A DNA stretch of 48,220 nucleotides. Source: Chitinophagaceae bacterium (lineage in GTDB: Bacteria; Bacteroidota; Bacteroidia; Chitinophagales; Chitinophagaceae). This document shows positions 25,552 to 34,681 of this stretch, piece after piece; position 1 is the stretch's first letter; each line of letters opens with the position of its first letter. Position numbers and translations under genes: made by a program. The stretch is taken from assembly GCA_025933775.1 (NCBI GenBank), contig JAICZH010000009.1, forward strand, positions 1 through 48,220. The letters are read 5' to 3'. The notes below the pieces were generated by a model. It saw nothing but the letters and a program-made list of their open reading frames with translations. It was not told the DNA's origin and searched no databases.

Positions 25552-26686
25552 TTACATGATAGTAGGTGCAGGCTTAGCCGGCGCAGTTTTAGCAGAACGG
25601 TTAGCATCGCAATCCAATAAAAAAATTTTATTAGTTGATAAAAGAAATCATATCGGCGGTAATACTTTTGATTATTATAATAAAGACGGATTGCTTGTTC
25701 ACAAATATGGCCCGCATATCTTTCATACTAACAGCAAAGAAGTTTTTACTTACCTGGGAAACTTTACCCAGTGGCGCCCTTATGAACACAGGGTTTTAGC
25801 AAGCGTGGATGGAATGCTGGTTCCCATCCCAATCAATTTAAATACCATTAATCAATTGTATGGATTGAATTTAAACAGCGCTGAAGTAGATGCCTTTTTA
25901 GAATCGAAAGCAGAAAAGAAAATTAAAATTGTTACTTCTGAAGACGTGGTGGTAAATAAAGTAGGAAGAGAATTGTATGAAAAATTTTTTAAAGGGTACA
26001 CACGCAAGCAATGGGATCTTGATCCATCAGAGCTGGATGCATCGGTAACTTCCCGAATCCCTACACGCAACAATCGTGATGACAGGTATTTCACTGATAC
26101 GTACCAGGCAATTCCTTTATACGGTTACACACGCATGTTTCAGAAGATGCTGCATCATCCTAACATAAAAATATTGCTGAATACCGATTATAAAGAAGTG
26201 CAGGATTCTATTTGTTATAAAAATATGATCTACACCGGCCCGATTGATTATTTCTATGATTATTGTTATGGAAAGCTGCCTTATCGTTCTTTAGAATTTA
26301 AATTTGAAACGTTAGAAGAAAATGTTTTTCAAAAAACGGGAACCATTAATTATCCTAACGAGCATGCCTATACGCGAATTACAGAATTTAAATATTTAAC
26401 CGGTCAAAAACATCCGAAAACCACTGTCGTTTATGAATTTCCAAAAGATGAAGGCGACCCGTATTATCCTGTACCGCGTGCAGAAAATGCATTGCTATAC
26501 AAAAGATACCGCCAGTTAGCTGAGCAGGAAAACAAAATATATTTTGCAGGCCGATTAGCAACTTATAAATATTATAATATGGATCAGGTAGTAGCACAAG
26601 CGCTCACTCTTTACAAAAAAATTATTACTCCACATGAATTTGCACATCATTTAAATGGGCATCAGCTACCAATCATACAATCCTGA
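25544..26686 (+). CDS. glf: UDP-galactopyranose mutase
   Basis: Flavoenzyme converting UDP-galactopyranose to UDP-galactofuranose, the donor for galactofuranose-containing polysaccharides (380 aa, usual bacterial length). The FAD-binding Rossmann motif is VGAGLAGAVLAERLA (residues 7-21), followed by LLVDKRNHIGGNTFD (about 29-43) and the family-specific KYGPHIFHTNSKEVFTYL (about 53-70) and VPIPINLNTINQLYG. Further hallmarks are FKGYTRKQWDLDPSELDASVTSRIPTR (about 149-175) and the active-site region TGTINYPNEHAYTRITEFK (about 264-282). It overlaps the upstream GT gene by 8 bases and the downstream GH1/RmlD gene by 32 bases. A cytoplasmic enzyme; function is as certain as homology allows. Confidence 0.97.
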   Translation: MFDYMIVGAGLAGAVLAERLASQSNKKILLVDKRNHIGGNTFDYYNKDGLLVHKYGPHIFHTNSKEVFTYLGNFTQWRPYEHRVLASVDGMLVPIPINLNTINQLYGLNLNSAEVDAFLESKAEKKIKIVTSEDVVVNKVGRELYEKFFKGYTRKQWDLDPSELDASVTSRIPTRNNRDDRYFTDTYQAIPLYGYTRMFQKMLHHPNIKILLNTDYKEVQDSICYKNMIYTGPIDYFYDYCYGKLPYRSLEFKFETLEENVFQKTGTINYPNEHAYTRITEFKYLTGQKHPKTTVVYEFPKDEGDPYYPVPRAENALLYKRYRQLAEQENKIYFAGRLATYKYYNMDQVVAQALTLYKKIITPHEFAHHLNGHQLPIIQS

Positions 26687-28802
26687 AATATGGGGCGGTT
26701 TGGAATGCACCATCAACAGGGTCGGAAATAGTTTTCGCGATCAGCTACAATACACCGGCCATTACACAAGAAATGATGATATAAATAGAATTGCTTTATT
26801 GGGATTTAAAAAAATCCGTTATCCCATTTTATGGGAAGCGCATCAAAAAATTACAATAAAAGAAAAAATAAATTGGAAACGCACAAAGGGGCAACTTGAT
26901 AAATTAAAAGCAAATAATATTATTCCAATCGCAGGATTAGTGCACCATGGAAGCGGCCCCGCTTTTACTAATTTAATGGATGATTCATTTGCCCAACAAT
27001 TATCCATGTATGCAACAAAAGTTGCTACCCAATTTCCCTGGCTTGAATATTATACTCCAGTAAACGAACCGTTAACTACAGCAAGATTTAGCGGGTTGTA
27101 CGGGCATTGGTTTCCGCATCATAAAAATTCATTAAGCTTTGCAAAAATATTTTTAAACCAATTAAAAGGCATTGTGCTTTCTATGAAAGCCATTCGAAAA
27201 ATAAATGCAAATGCCAAATTAGTACAAACCGAAGACCTTGCTAAAACCCACAGCACGCCTGCATTACAGTACCAGGCAACTTTTGAAAATGAAAGACGAT
27301 GGCTCACTTATGATATGCTTTGTGGCAAAGTAAATGATCAACATTTTTTTTGGAATTATTTTATTTCTTTAGGAATTGAACCAGTTGCATTGCAATTTTT
27401 TTTAGATAATACATGCGTGCCTGATGTTGCCGGTTTTAATTATTATGTAACATCGGAACGTTTTCTTGATGATAAAATTCATTTATACCCTCATTGCGAT
27501 TGTGGTGGAAACGGCCAGCATTTATATGCTGATATTGCAGCTGTGAGAGCGGTAAAACCTGCAGGCTTAAAATCATTATTAAAAGAAGCATGGCAAAGGT
27601 ATCATCTTCCATTGGCGCTTACCGAAGTGCATATAAATTGTACAAGAGAAGAGCAGTTGCGATGGTTTAAAGAAGCATGGGATATAAGCTGTAATTTAAA
27701 TAAAGAAGGTGTAAATATTAAAGCGATTACAGCATGGTCGTTGTTAGGCGCTTTCGATTGGAACAGTTTATTAACGCGTGAAGAAAAAATTTATGAAACA
27801 GGAGTTTATGATATCTCCAAAAATGAATTGCGTTCTACTGCTCTTGTAAAGCTGATTCAATCATTAATAAAAACCGGCGACTATCATCATCCTGTTATTC
27901 AGGAAAAAGGTTGGTGGCATAAAAGTTATCCGGGCAATAAAAATTTTTTTATAAATGCTTCTTCTTCTCCTTTATTAATTTTTGGTTGCAATGGTACTTT
28001 AGGGAAAGCATTTACTCATCTTTGTGAAAGGCGCTCCATTTCTTATCGTGCGTTGTCGCATAACGAAGCTGATATAACAAAAAAAGATGAAATTGAAGAT
28101 GCCATTAATAAATATAAACCTTGGGCAATAATAAATGCTGCGGGTTTTGTAAGAGTGGATGATGCAGAAGCAGAAAGAAAAAAATGTTTCAATCTTAATG
28201 CTGAAGCGCCGGGTAATTTAGCTAGCATTTGTAAAAATCATTCAATTCAATTAATGACTTTTTCTTCTGATTTGGTTTTTGATGGAGAAAAACAATCGCC
28301 ATACATCGAAGCGGATTTTGTAAAGCCATTAAACGTGTATGGCGAAAGCAAAGCAAAAAGCGAACAGCTTGTTTTAAATAATTATTCTTCGTCTCTCATT
28401 ATAAGAACCAGCGCATTTTTTGGTCCCTGGGATCAATATAATTTTGTTTACTATATTTTAAATTCTTTAAAAGAAAATAAACCATGTTATGCTGCAAACG
28501 ATGTTACTGTTTCGCCAACCTATGTTCCTCATTTGGCAGATAAAGCGCTTGATCTTTTAATTGATGAAGAAAAAGGAATCTGGCACTTAACCAATGAAGG
28601 AATGATTACATGGCATAGCTTTGCCGAAGAAGTAGCCATGCGAGGCGGATATACTTCCAAAAAAATAATATCATGTTTGCAACAAGAAATGGAATGGAAA
28701 GCGAAACGCCCTGCTTACAGCGCTATGCAAAGCAATAAAGGAATTAAACTCCCGTTACTTCATCATGCAATTGAACAATTTTTCCAAGAAAAAATAATAT
28801 AA
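26655..28802 (+). CDS. GH1-like protein fused to an RmlD-type sugar-nucleotide reductase domain
   Basis: Two-domain protein of 715 aa without signal peptide. Residues about 8-405 form a GH1-like barrel: EIWGGLECTINRVG at the start, YTPVNEPLTTARFSGLYGHW with the acid/base position Glu138 in NEP, and ALTEVHINC with the candidate nucleophile Glu324. Residues about 438-715 form an RmlD/extended SDR domain: LIFGCNGTLGKAF with a GxxGxxG NAD(P) loop (Gly444, 447, 450), IINAAGFVRVDDAEAE, MTFSSDLVFDGE and the catalytic NVYGESKAKSE (Tyr562, Lys566). RmlD domains reduce dTDP-4-keto-sugars. The gene overlaps glf by 32 bases and the next gene by one base. Both halves look intact, so this may couple sugar-nucleotide formation with handling of a glycoside in the cytoplasm. 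The order of events is unknown. Confidence 0.88.
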   Translation: MGISYQSYNPEIWGGLECTINRVGNSFRDQLQYTGHYTRNDDINRIALLGFKKIRYPILWEAHQKITIKEKINWKRTKGQLDKLKANNIIPIAGLVHHGSGPAFTNLMDDSFAQQLSMYATKVATQFPWLEYYTPVNEPLTTARFSGLYGHWFPHHKNSLSFAKIFLNQLKGIVLSMKAIRKINANAKLVQTEDLAKTHSTPALQYQATFENERRWLTYDMLCGKVNDQHFFWNYFISLGIEPVALQFFLDNTCVPDVAGFNYYVTSERFLDDKIHLYPHCDCGGNGQHLYADIAAVRAVKPAGLKSLLKEAWQRYHLPLALTEVHINCTREEQLRWFKEAWDISCNLNKEGVNIKAITAWSLLGAFDWNSLLTREEKIYETGVYDISKNELRSTALVKLIQSLIKTGDYHHPVIQEKGWWHKSYPGNKNFFINASSSPLLIFGCNGTLGKAFTHLCERRSISYRALSHNEADITKKDEIEDAINKYKPWAIINAAGFVRVDDAEAERKKCFNLNAEAPGNLASICKNHSIQLMTFSSDLVFDGEKQSPYIEADFVKPLNVYGESKAKSEQLVLNNYSSSLIIRTSAFFGPWDQYNFVYYILNSLKENKPCYAANDVTVSPTYVPHLADKALDLLIDEEKGIWHLTNEGMITWHSFAEEVAMRGGYTSKKIISCLQQEMEWKAKRPAYSAMQSNKGIKLPLLHHAIEQFFQEKII

Positions 28803-30010
28803 TGCCCGGATCAAAATTCATGTTTTCAACAGGAATAGAAAACAGTTATCCTACAATTTTACTGCCCGATGGAACTACTAAAAGAGTAGATGAAATGGAA
28901 AAGGCAGGTCATTATAAAAATTGGGAAACCGATTTTCATTTGGTAAAAGAATTAGGAATAGAATTTTTACGCTATGGAACGCCGTATTATAGTAATCACC
29001 AGGCTCCGGGCAAATATGACTGGAGCTTTACCGATGAAACTTTTAACCGTTTAAAAGAATTACAAATAAATCCTATTGTTGATTTGTGCCACTTTGGAGT
29101 GCCCGATTGGTTGGGCAATTTTCAAAATCCTGACTTCCCTTTTTATTTCGCTGAATATGCAAAAGCATTTGCGCAGCGATTTCCTTATTTGCAATTATAC
29201 ACTCCAATTAATGAAATTTTTATTGCTGCCATGTTTTCTGCGCAGTATGGATGGTGGAATGAAAGGTTGCAATCGGACGAAGCATTTGTAACTGCATTAA
29301 AACATTTATGCAAGGCAAATGTAATGGCCATGCATGCGATATTGCAGGTGCAGCCCGAAGCCACTTTTATACAAAGCGAATCATCAGAATATTTTCATGC
29401 AATAGACCCACTGGCATTGCCCTTGGCAAGATTTTTAAATCAAAAAAGATTTCTTTCGCTTGACCTTACGTATGGTTTTCCGCTTAACGTTACCATGTAT
29501 GAATATTTATTAAAAAACGGAATGACTGCCGAGGAATATAAATGGTTTACCGATAACCAGGTAAAAGGAAGTTGCATTATGGGAAACGATTATTATGTAA
29601 CCAACGAACACATTGTGCACCCCGATGGGCACACACAGGCAGCCGGTGAAATTTTTGGTTATTACGTAATTACCAGCCAGTATTATCGCCGCTATAAATT
29701 GCCGATAATGCATACGGAAACTAATATAAAAATGCCTGCGAGTACAGAATGGCTTTTGAAACAATGGGCTAATGTGCATCGGCTGAAACATGATGGAATA
29801 CCTGTGGTTGGCTTTACGTGGTACAGCCTTACACATCAGGTAGATTGGGACTCTGCACTGAGAAATGATTTGGGAAATATAAATAAATTAGGATTGTATG
29901 ATCTCGAAAGAAAAATAACGCCGGTAGGAAAAGCTTACAAAAAATTAATAGAACAATGGAAAGATATAATTACCGAAGAAAGCTATGGGCTTGTGTTTCA
30001 AAACTGGTAA
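28802..30010 (+). CDS. GH1-like protein without signal peptide
   Basis: GH1-clan barrel of 402 aa, last gene of the overlapping operon (start ATG shares one base with the preceding TAA). Visible features are FHLVKELGIEFLRYGTPYY and YDWSFTDETFNRLKELQINPIVDLCHFGVPDWL (about residues 45-104), YTPINEIFIAAMF with the acid/base position Glu138, and PIMHTETNIKMP with the candidate nucleophile Glu306. The usual NEP is NEI here and the TENG nucleophile motif is TETN, so it is distant from characterised beta-glucosidases. It is related to the N-terminal half of the preceding protein but clearly divergent. Lacking an export signal, it presumably acts in the cytoplasm together with the GT and glf products. 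Hydrolase, transglycosidase or non-catalytic roles are all open. Confidence 0.85.
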   Translation: MPGSKFMFSTGIENSYPTILLPDGTTKRVDEMEKAGHYKNWETDFHLVKELGIEFLRYGTPYYSNHQAPGKYDWSFTDETFNRLKELQINPIVDLCHFGVPDWLGNFQNPDFPFYFAEYAKAFAQRFPYLQLYTPINEIFIAAMFSAQYGWWNERLQSDEAFVTALKHLCKANVMAMHAILQVQPEATFIQSESSEYFHAIDPLALPLARFLNQKRFLSLDLTYGFPLNVTMYEYLLKNGMTAEEYKWFTDNQVKGSCIMGNDYYVTNEHIVHPDGHTQAAGEIFGYYVITSQYYRRYKLPIMHTETNIKMPASTEWLLKQWANVHRLKHDGIPVVGFTWYSLTHQVDWDSALRNDLGNINKLGLYDLERKITPVGKAYKKLIEQWKDIITEESYGLVFQNW

Positions 30011-30310
30011 TCATCTTGTAAAAATAACCTGCTCTTTTATTATATCTGCTGTGAAAAATGAAAACAAAGCATCGGCAGTTTCACGATCATCCGTTTCAGG
30101 ATTATTATTTTCCTTATCCACAATTTCGTTATTAGCGTATTGATTTTTGGATGGTTTTTGGGTAAATGGAACCATGCCTTCGATAAGCCTGAGCGATTTT
30201 TTTATTGTCTTTTTTATTTTAGAAGAATATAAATTTTGCATTATATCTTTTTTTACATAGCTGAAAGAAAATAACATGCCGCTTTGATTTACATTTAATC
30301 TTTTAGCCAT
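30011..30310 (-). CDS. Hypothetical small protein
   Basis: Open frame of 99 aa, not recognised. It has no signal peptide or membrane segment. The N-terminal half is basic (MAKRLNVNQS, SSKIKKTIKKSLRLIEGM), the middle is polar and asparagine/glutamate-rich (NNEIVDKENNNPETDDRETAD), and the end is hydrophobic-mixed (ALFSFFTADIIKEQVIFTR). Its stop codon directly abuts the stop codon of the convergent GH1-like gene. Upstream of it are 171 bases of AT-rich DNA before the GH3 stop codon. Reality of the gene is moderately supported by length and convergent packing; function is unknown. Confidence 0.5.
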   Translation of the reverse strand: MAKRLNVNQSGMLFSFSYVKKDIMQNLYSSKIKKTIKKSLRLIEGMVPFTQKPSKNQYANNEIVDKENNNPETDDRETADALFSFFTADIIKEQVIFTR

Positions 30311-30481
30311 AAAATCTTTATATCGCCTATAAAAAAATATTTGATTATAATAAATTTTTATTGAGCACTTAAATTTAAAAAAAATTTTACAAACAGTGTG
30401 TAGAATTTTTTCATCACAATACTGTTAAGTTCCAAACTGATTTACACTTTAGAAAACTTCGGTAAATAAACTATGCTCAGT

Positions 30482-32758
30482 TTATTTTACCCAATTTACA
30501 CTGGCAGATTTTACATCTCTTGAATTACCACCAATCATGATGATAAACTCGCCAGGTTCCCAATCATACTTTAAATCTGCATTATAAAATTTAAGATCAT
30601 CGGGAGTTATTTTGAAAGAAATTGTTTTGGTTTCACCCGGGTTCAGTTCAATTTTTTGAAATCCTTTTAATTCTTTCACCGGCCTGGTAATACTGCCCAC
30701 AACATCTCTGATATAAAGCTGCACTACTTCTTTTCCTTTTCGTGTACCCGTGTTCGTTAGTTGTACCGATGCAGTTAATGTTTTATTTCCTTTCAATAAT
30801 GTATCACTCAATTTTATATCACTGTAATTAAAAGTTGTATAGCTTAATCCAAATCCAAAAGGATACACCGGATCATTGGAAACATCGAGATAATTGGAAC
30901 GAAATTTTTGAAACCATTTTCCCTCCAGCGGCCTTCCTGTATTTTTATGATTATAATAAAGCGGTATCTGTCCTACATTTTGCGGAAAAGTAGTTGTAAG
31001 TTTTCCCGAAGGATTTACATCACCAAACAATACATCTGCAATGGCGTTACCAGCCTCAGTTCCGCCAAACCACACATTTAAAATAGCAGGCACATTTTCC
31101 TGTTCCCATTTTAAGGTAAGCGGCCTTCCGGTAAATAAAACCAACACTACCGGCTTGCCTGTTTTTACCAATGCTTTCAATAAATCTTCCTGTGCATCAG
31201 GAATATTTATCATGCTTCTGCTGGAGCTTTCACCACTCATCTCTGCCGATTCGCCCAATGCTGCAACAATCACATCACTTTTGTTGGCAACTTCTAAAGC
31301 TTCATCAATCATTTGTTGCGCCGAGCGGCTGTCCCATTTAAATGATTTGCCAAACATACCTGCACGCACATCAAACAAACTATCCGATGAAAGATTGGAA
31401 CCTTTTGCATATAAAATATTTACATCGGGCGCTACATTTTTTAAACCCTGAATAACAGAAACGGCTTTTGAAAAATCTGCGGCAACACTCCATGTGCCTG
31501 GCATGTTTTCTTTGTTATCTGCTAAAGGTCCAATCAAAGCAATCGTTCCTGATTTTTTTAATGGAAGAACGGCGTTATCGTTTTTTAATAAAACAAAAGT
31601 TTGCGCAGCAACATCTCTTGCCGCTTTAAGATTTGCGTCAGTAAAAATTTCTGTCTTTGCTCTTTGCTCTTCGCAATATTTATAAGGATTTTCAAACAAT
31701 CCCAATTTATATTTTGCTTCTAAAATTTTTCTACATGCAAAATCAATTTGTTGCTCGGTAACTTTTCCTTTTTGCAAAGATTTTTTTAATGTAGTTAAAA
31801 AACTTTCGCCAACCATATCCATATCAATTCCTGCCATCAATGCTCTTGCAGCAACCGTTTGCAAATCGCCGATGCCATGCGCCACCATTTCATTAATGCC
31901 GGTGTAATCTGTAACCACAAAACCTTTGAAGCCCCATTGCTTACGCAACACGTCAGTAAGTAAAAATTTATTGGCGGTTGCCGGCACGCCATCCACTTCA
32001 TTGAACGATGCCATTACACTTCCTACACCCGCATCCACAGCGGCTTTGTAAGGAGGCAGGTATTCATTGAACATCCGGAGATGGCTCATATCTGTTGTAT
32101 TATAATCACGGCCTCCTTCTGCTGCGCCATATAATGCATAATGTTTTACACAAGCCATAATGTTGTAATTTTTTGAGAAATGATCTCCCTGGTAGCCCTG
32201 CACCATTGCTTTTGCAATTTGTGAACCGAGATAAGGGTCTTCTCCCGAACCTTCTGCAATGCGCCCCCAGCGCGGATCACGGGCAATGTCAACCATTGGT
32301 GAAAATGTCCAGCATATTCCATCGGCGCTTGCTTCATGAGCAGCAATTGATGCAGATTTTTTTATAAGATCCATATCCCAACTGCATGATAAACCAAGCG
32401 GAATTGGAAAAACAGTTTCATAACCATGAATAACATCCATGCCGAATATTAATGGAATTTTTAATCGGCTTTCTCCAACCGCTATCTTTTGCACGGCACT
32501 AATTTTATCAACTCCTTTTATATTAAATAATCCACCTACTTTTCCTTCTTTAATTTTTTTACCAATATCTGAATTACTTGCCTGTCCTGTAACAATATCA
32601 CCCGAGCCAGGTAAATTTAACTGCCCGATCTTTTCATCGAGCGTCATTTTTTTCATTAAAGCATCAATGAATGTTTTCATCTTCGCATCATTGGTTTGGG
32701 AAAAGGAATTTGCAAACAAGCAAACCGTGCAAAATAATAAAGCAATCGATTTTTTCAT
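30482..32758 (-). CDS. GH3 beta-glucosidase (BglX-like, exported)
   Basis: Exported family 3 beta-glucosidase of about 758 aa. The ATG at 32758 gives a standard signal peptide (MKKSIALLFCTVCLFANSFSQ); the frame is open 24 codons further but overlaps the GH43 gene and is not signal-like. Order of domains: N-terminal barrel with MTLDEKIGQLNLPG, MDVIHGYETVFPIPLG, FSPMVDIARDPRWGRIAEG, ACVKHYALYGAAEGGRDYN and the nucleophile in GFKGFVVTDYTG (Asp284). A C-terminal alpha/beta sandwich follows with LLKNDNAVLPLKK and ALGESAEMSGESSSR (likely acid/base region), then a fibronectin-III-like end (ELNPGETKTISFKI). Periplasmic cleavage of imported glucan oligosaccharides is the expected job; GH3 enzymes commonly accompany GH30 or GH144 in beta-glucan loci. 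GH43 ends 25 bases upstream. Confidence 0.95.
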   Translation of the reverse strand: MKKSIALLFCTVCLFANSFSQTNDAKMKTFIDALMKKMTLDEKIGQLNLPGSGDIVTGQASNSDIGKKIKEGKVGGLFNIKGVDKISAVQKIAVGESRLKIPLIFGMDVIHGYETVFPIPLGLSCSWDMDLIKKSASIAAHEASADGICWTFSPMVDIARDPRWGRIAEGSGEDPYLGSQIAKAMVQGYQGDHFSKNYNIMACVKHYALYGAAEGGRDYNTTDMSHLRMFNEYLPPYKAAVDAGVGSVMASFNEVDGVPATANKFLLTDVLRKQWGFKGFVVTDYTGINEMVAHGIGDLQTVAARALMAGIDMDMVGESFLTTLKKSLQKGKVTEQQIDFACRKILEAKYKLGLFENPYKYCEEQRAKTEIFTDANLKAARDVAAQTFVLLKNDNAVLPLKKSGTIALIGPLADNKENMPGTWSVAADFSKAVSVIQGLKNVAPDVNILYAKGSNLSSDSLFDVRAGMFGKSFKWDSRSAQQMIDEALEVANKSDVIVAALGESAEMSGESSSRSMINIPDAQEDLLKALVKTGKPVVLVLFTGRPLTLKWEQENVPAILNVWFGGTEAGNAIADVLFGDVNPSGKLTTTFPQNVGQIPLYYNHKNTGRPLEGKWFQKFRSNYLDVSNDPVYPFGFGLSYTTFNYSDIKLSDTLLKGNKTLTASVQLTNTGTRKGKEVVQLYIRDVVGSITRPVKELKGFQKIELNPGETKTISFKITPDDLKFYNADLKYDWEPGEFIIMIGGNSRDVKSASVNWVK

Positions 32759-32783
32759 TTTATTGTTTTTAAATTTTCTGTTG

Positions 32784-34586
32784 TTATTCAACTTTAAGAA
32801 TTTCGCTTTTAGGTGATACGCCATTTTCATTTATTGCTTCAATTGAAAAATAATATGGCTTTTCTTTATCCATTGTTTTAAGCCAATATTCATTTGCATT
32901 GTAAACCATTATGCAATTGTATAATTTATCGGGCGCAATACCGAGATAAATATTATACGCATACGCATTATCAACCGTGCGCCATTTTATCCATGCGCTG
33001 CGTTTATCTTTTTCTGTGCGAAGCACAATGAAATCCTTAACTGCTGTGGGTTTGCTTCCGTTGCCATTTCCAAAAACACGAAGCCCGCTTATCGCAAATT
33101 TTCCTGTTGGCATGTGAATATTTTCCAGCTTAATATATTTTGCCTGGACAGGTTTTTCTAATTCAACATAATCATGCGGCACGTCTGTTTTGTTGTTGCT
33201 TTTATCAACAAGCACATTCCATTTTTTTCCATCAACAGAATAATACAATTTATATTGATGATATTGATTGTTGTATTTTCCCAAACGATTACTGTCCACA
33301 TCCTGATCGGCATAATTAATTTGTATTGCATTTACAGTACTTACATTTCCCAAATCCGATTGAATAAATTCTCCTTTATTGGAAGTAGCAGCGCTCCAAT
33401 AGGTTTTAATATTTTCATCAACAGCATTATTGGCATTATAACAGTCATGCGTAGACGAAACCACGACAGGCTTGTTATAATTTAATAACATCCACCCCGT
33501 AAAAGCAGCTTGCCCAAACCCCTCCGGAGGGGCTTTTGAAACTTTCCTTTGGTTAGGTAGGTAAAGCGGATAGTCTCCAAATGCTGCATTCATGTACATT
33601 ACATCATCTTTATCGAAACCCGCAGGCCATATTCCAATCCTTCTTTCAAAATTATTTTTTACAGAAATAGATATGGTAGATACATGCCACCAGTTTTTAT
33701 AATTATCCTGAAACGTTGATCCATGGCCTGCTCCGCGTGCAAAGCCGCCGGGCTTAAAAGATAAAGGATCAGATTGCGGAGTAAATGGGCCCAAAGGATT
33801 TTCACCAACAATTACTCCATCAGCATAACCGCTGAACTCGGTGCCGGGCGCGGCATATTGCAAATAATATTTTCCATTGTGTTTCGTCATCCAGGAGCCT
33901 TCAATAAACGGATCGAGAAAAGTATTATCCCAATGCTCGCCAAAACGCTGCCATCCATAGCGCCAGTCTTCGAGGAAATACATTTCTTTTCTCGCGCCCA
34001 TTGGTTGCATGGTTGTGCGATTTAATTCAACTCCATAAATGGGATAACGGTTGCTGCTTCCATTGTACATGTATAATTTTCCATCATCATCTGTAAAAAA
34101 TGCAGGATCCCATCCACCGATTGAAAATGAATCCACGAGCGGTTTCCATTCATTAGCTTTGGGGTTTGTGCTCATCCAAATGGTAAAAGTAGAAGTGTAT
34201 GTTGATCCGAAAACAATCATCGTATCTCCAATAATTCCCACCGCAGGAGCGCACAATTCATCATAGCCTGCATTCCATGGGCGCAAAAATTTTCTTGAAA
34301 TAAATTTCCAGTTGAGCATATCGCTGCTCCACCAATAACCCCATTGGTTTGTTGAAAATAAATAATAATCGTTTTTATAATTTACAATTACGGGATCGGC
34401 TGTAGCCCTGTGCCTGCCTGCTTCTGAGAAGTTTGGAATGGGCGTATAACCATAATCAATATTAATAGGATTGCAATAAGTTTTTTGCTGCGCAAATAAA
34501 GATTGTGTGTTGAAAAAAATAAAGAATAGAAATGATAAAAATATTTTTTTAATTAATCCCATCTTTTTGAATGGCAAAGATTTCAT
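32784..34586 (-). CDS. GH43 glycoside hydrolase with discoidin-type and Fn3-like C-terminal domains
   Basis: Secreted inverting hydrolase of 600 aa. A signal peptide (ends SLFAQQ, about residue 33) is preceded by either Met1 or Met9. The five-bladed propeller contains the GH43 triad: ATADPVIV (base Asp64), SIGGWDPAFF (Asp160) and DPFIEGSWM (acid Glu229). From about residue 372 comes an F5/8 type C-like domain (VVVSSTHDCYNANNAVDENIKTYWSA, ...AKYIKLENIHMPTGKFAISGLRVFGNG), then an Fn3-like module (about 515-600). GH43 enzymes remove arabinose, xylose or galactose side groups; the specificity is not readable. A 14-bp GC-rich palindrome (33519-33532) is read in frame as KAPPEGFG between propeller and discoidin domain. 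It is followed by the GH3 gene. Confidence 0.92.
   Translation of the reverse strand: MKSLPFKKMGLIKKIFLSFLFFIFFNTQSLFAQQKTYCNPINIDYGYTPIPNFSEAGRHRATADPVIVNYKNDYYLFSTNQWGYWWSSDMLNWKFISRKFLRPWNAGYDELCAPAVGIIGDTMIVFGSTYTSTFTIWMSTNPKANEWKPLVDSFSIGGWDPAFFTDDDGKLYMYNGSSNRYPIYGVELNRTTMQPMGARKEMYFLEDWRYGWQRFGEHWDNTFLDPFIEGSWMTKHNGKYYLQYAAPGTEFSGYADGVIVGENPLGPFTPQSDPLSFKPGGFARGAGHGSTFQDNYKNWWHVSTISISVKNNFERRIGIWPAGFDKDDVMYMNAAFGDYPLYLPNQRKVSKAPPEGFGQAAFTGWMLLNYNKPVVVSSTHDCYNANNAVDENIKTYWSAATSNKGEFIQSDLGNVSTVNAIQINYADQDVDSNRLGKYNNQYHQYKLYYSVDGKKWNVLVDKSNNKTDVPHDYVELEKPVQAKYIKLENIHMPTGKFAISGLRVFGNGNGSKPTAVKDFIVLRTEKDKRSAWIKWRTVDNAYAYNIYLGIAPDKLYNCIMVYNANEYWLKTMDKEKPYYFSIEAINENGVSPKSEILKVE
33519..33532. 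repeat. GC-rich palindrome inside GH43 coding sequence
   Basis: CCCCTCCGGAGGGG is a perfect 14-bp palindrome flanked by AAA and CTTT that nearly extend it. It encodes residues about 351-356 of the GH43 protein, in the linker before the discoidin domain. Composition is unlike the surrounding AT-rich gene and like the palindrome at 10448-10462. Confidence 0.65.
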
Positions 34587-34681
34587 AGTTATTTACTTTT
34601 AAAAAGATATTTATAAATACATTGTTTGTAAAATCGCTTGTGCAATTAATAAGTGCAAATTTGCTTTTGGCTTTTGTTTTT

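Noticed and set aside
31041-31451. 136-aa plus-strand open frame within the GH3 gene.
   Set aside because: It is the antisense shadow of conserved GH3 domains and has no recognisable start context.
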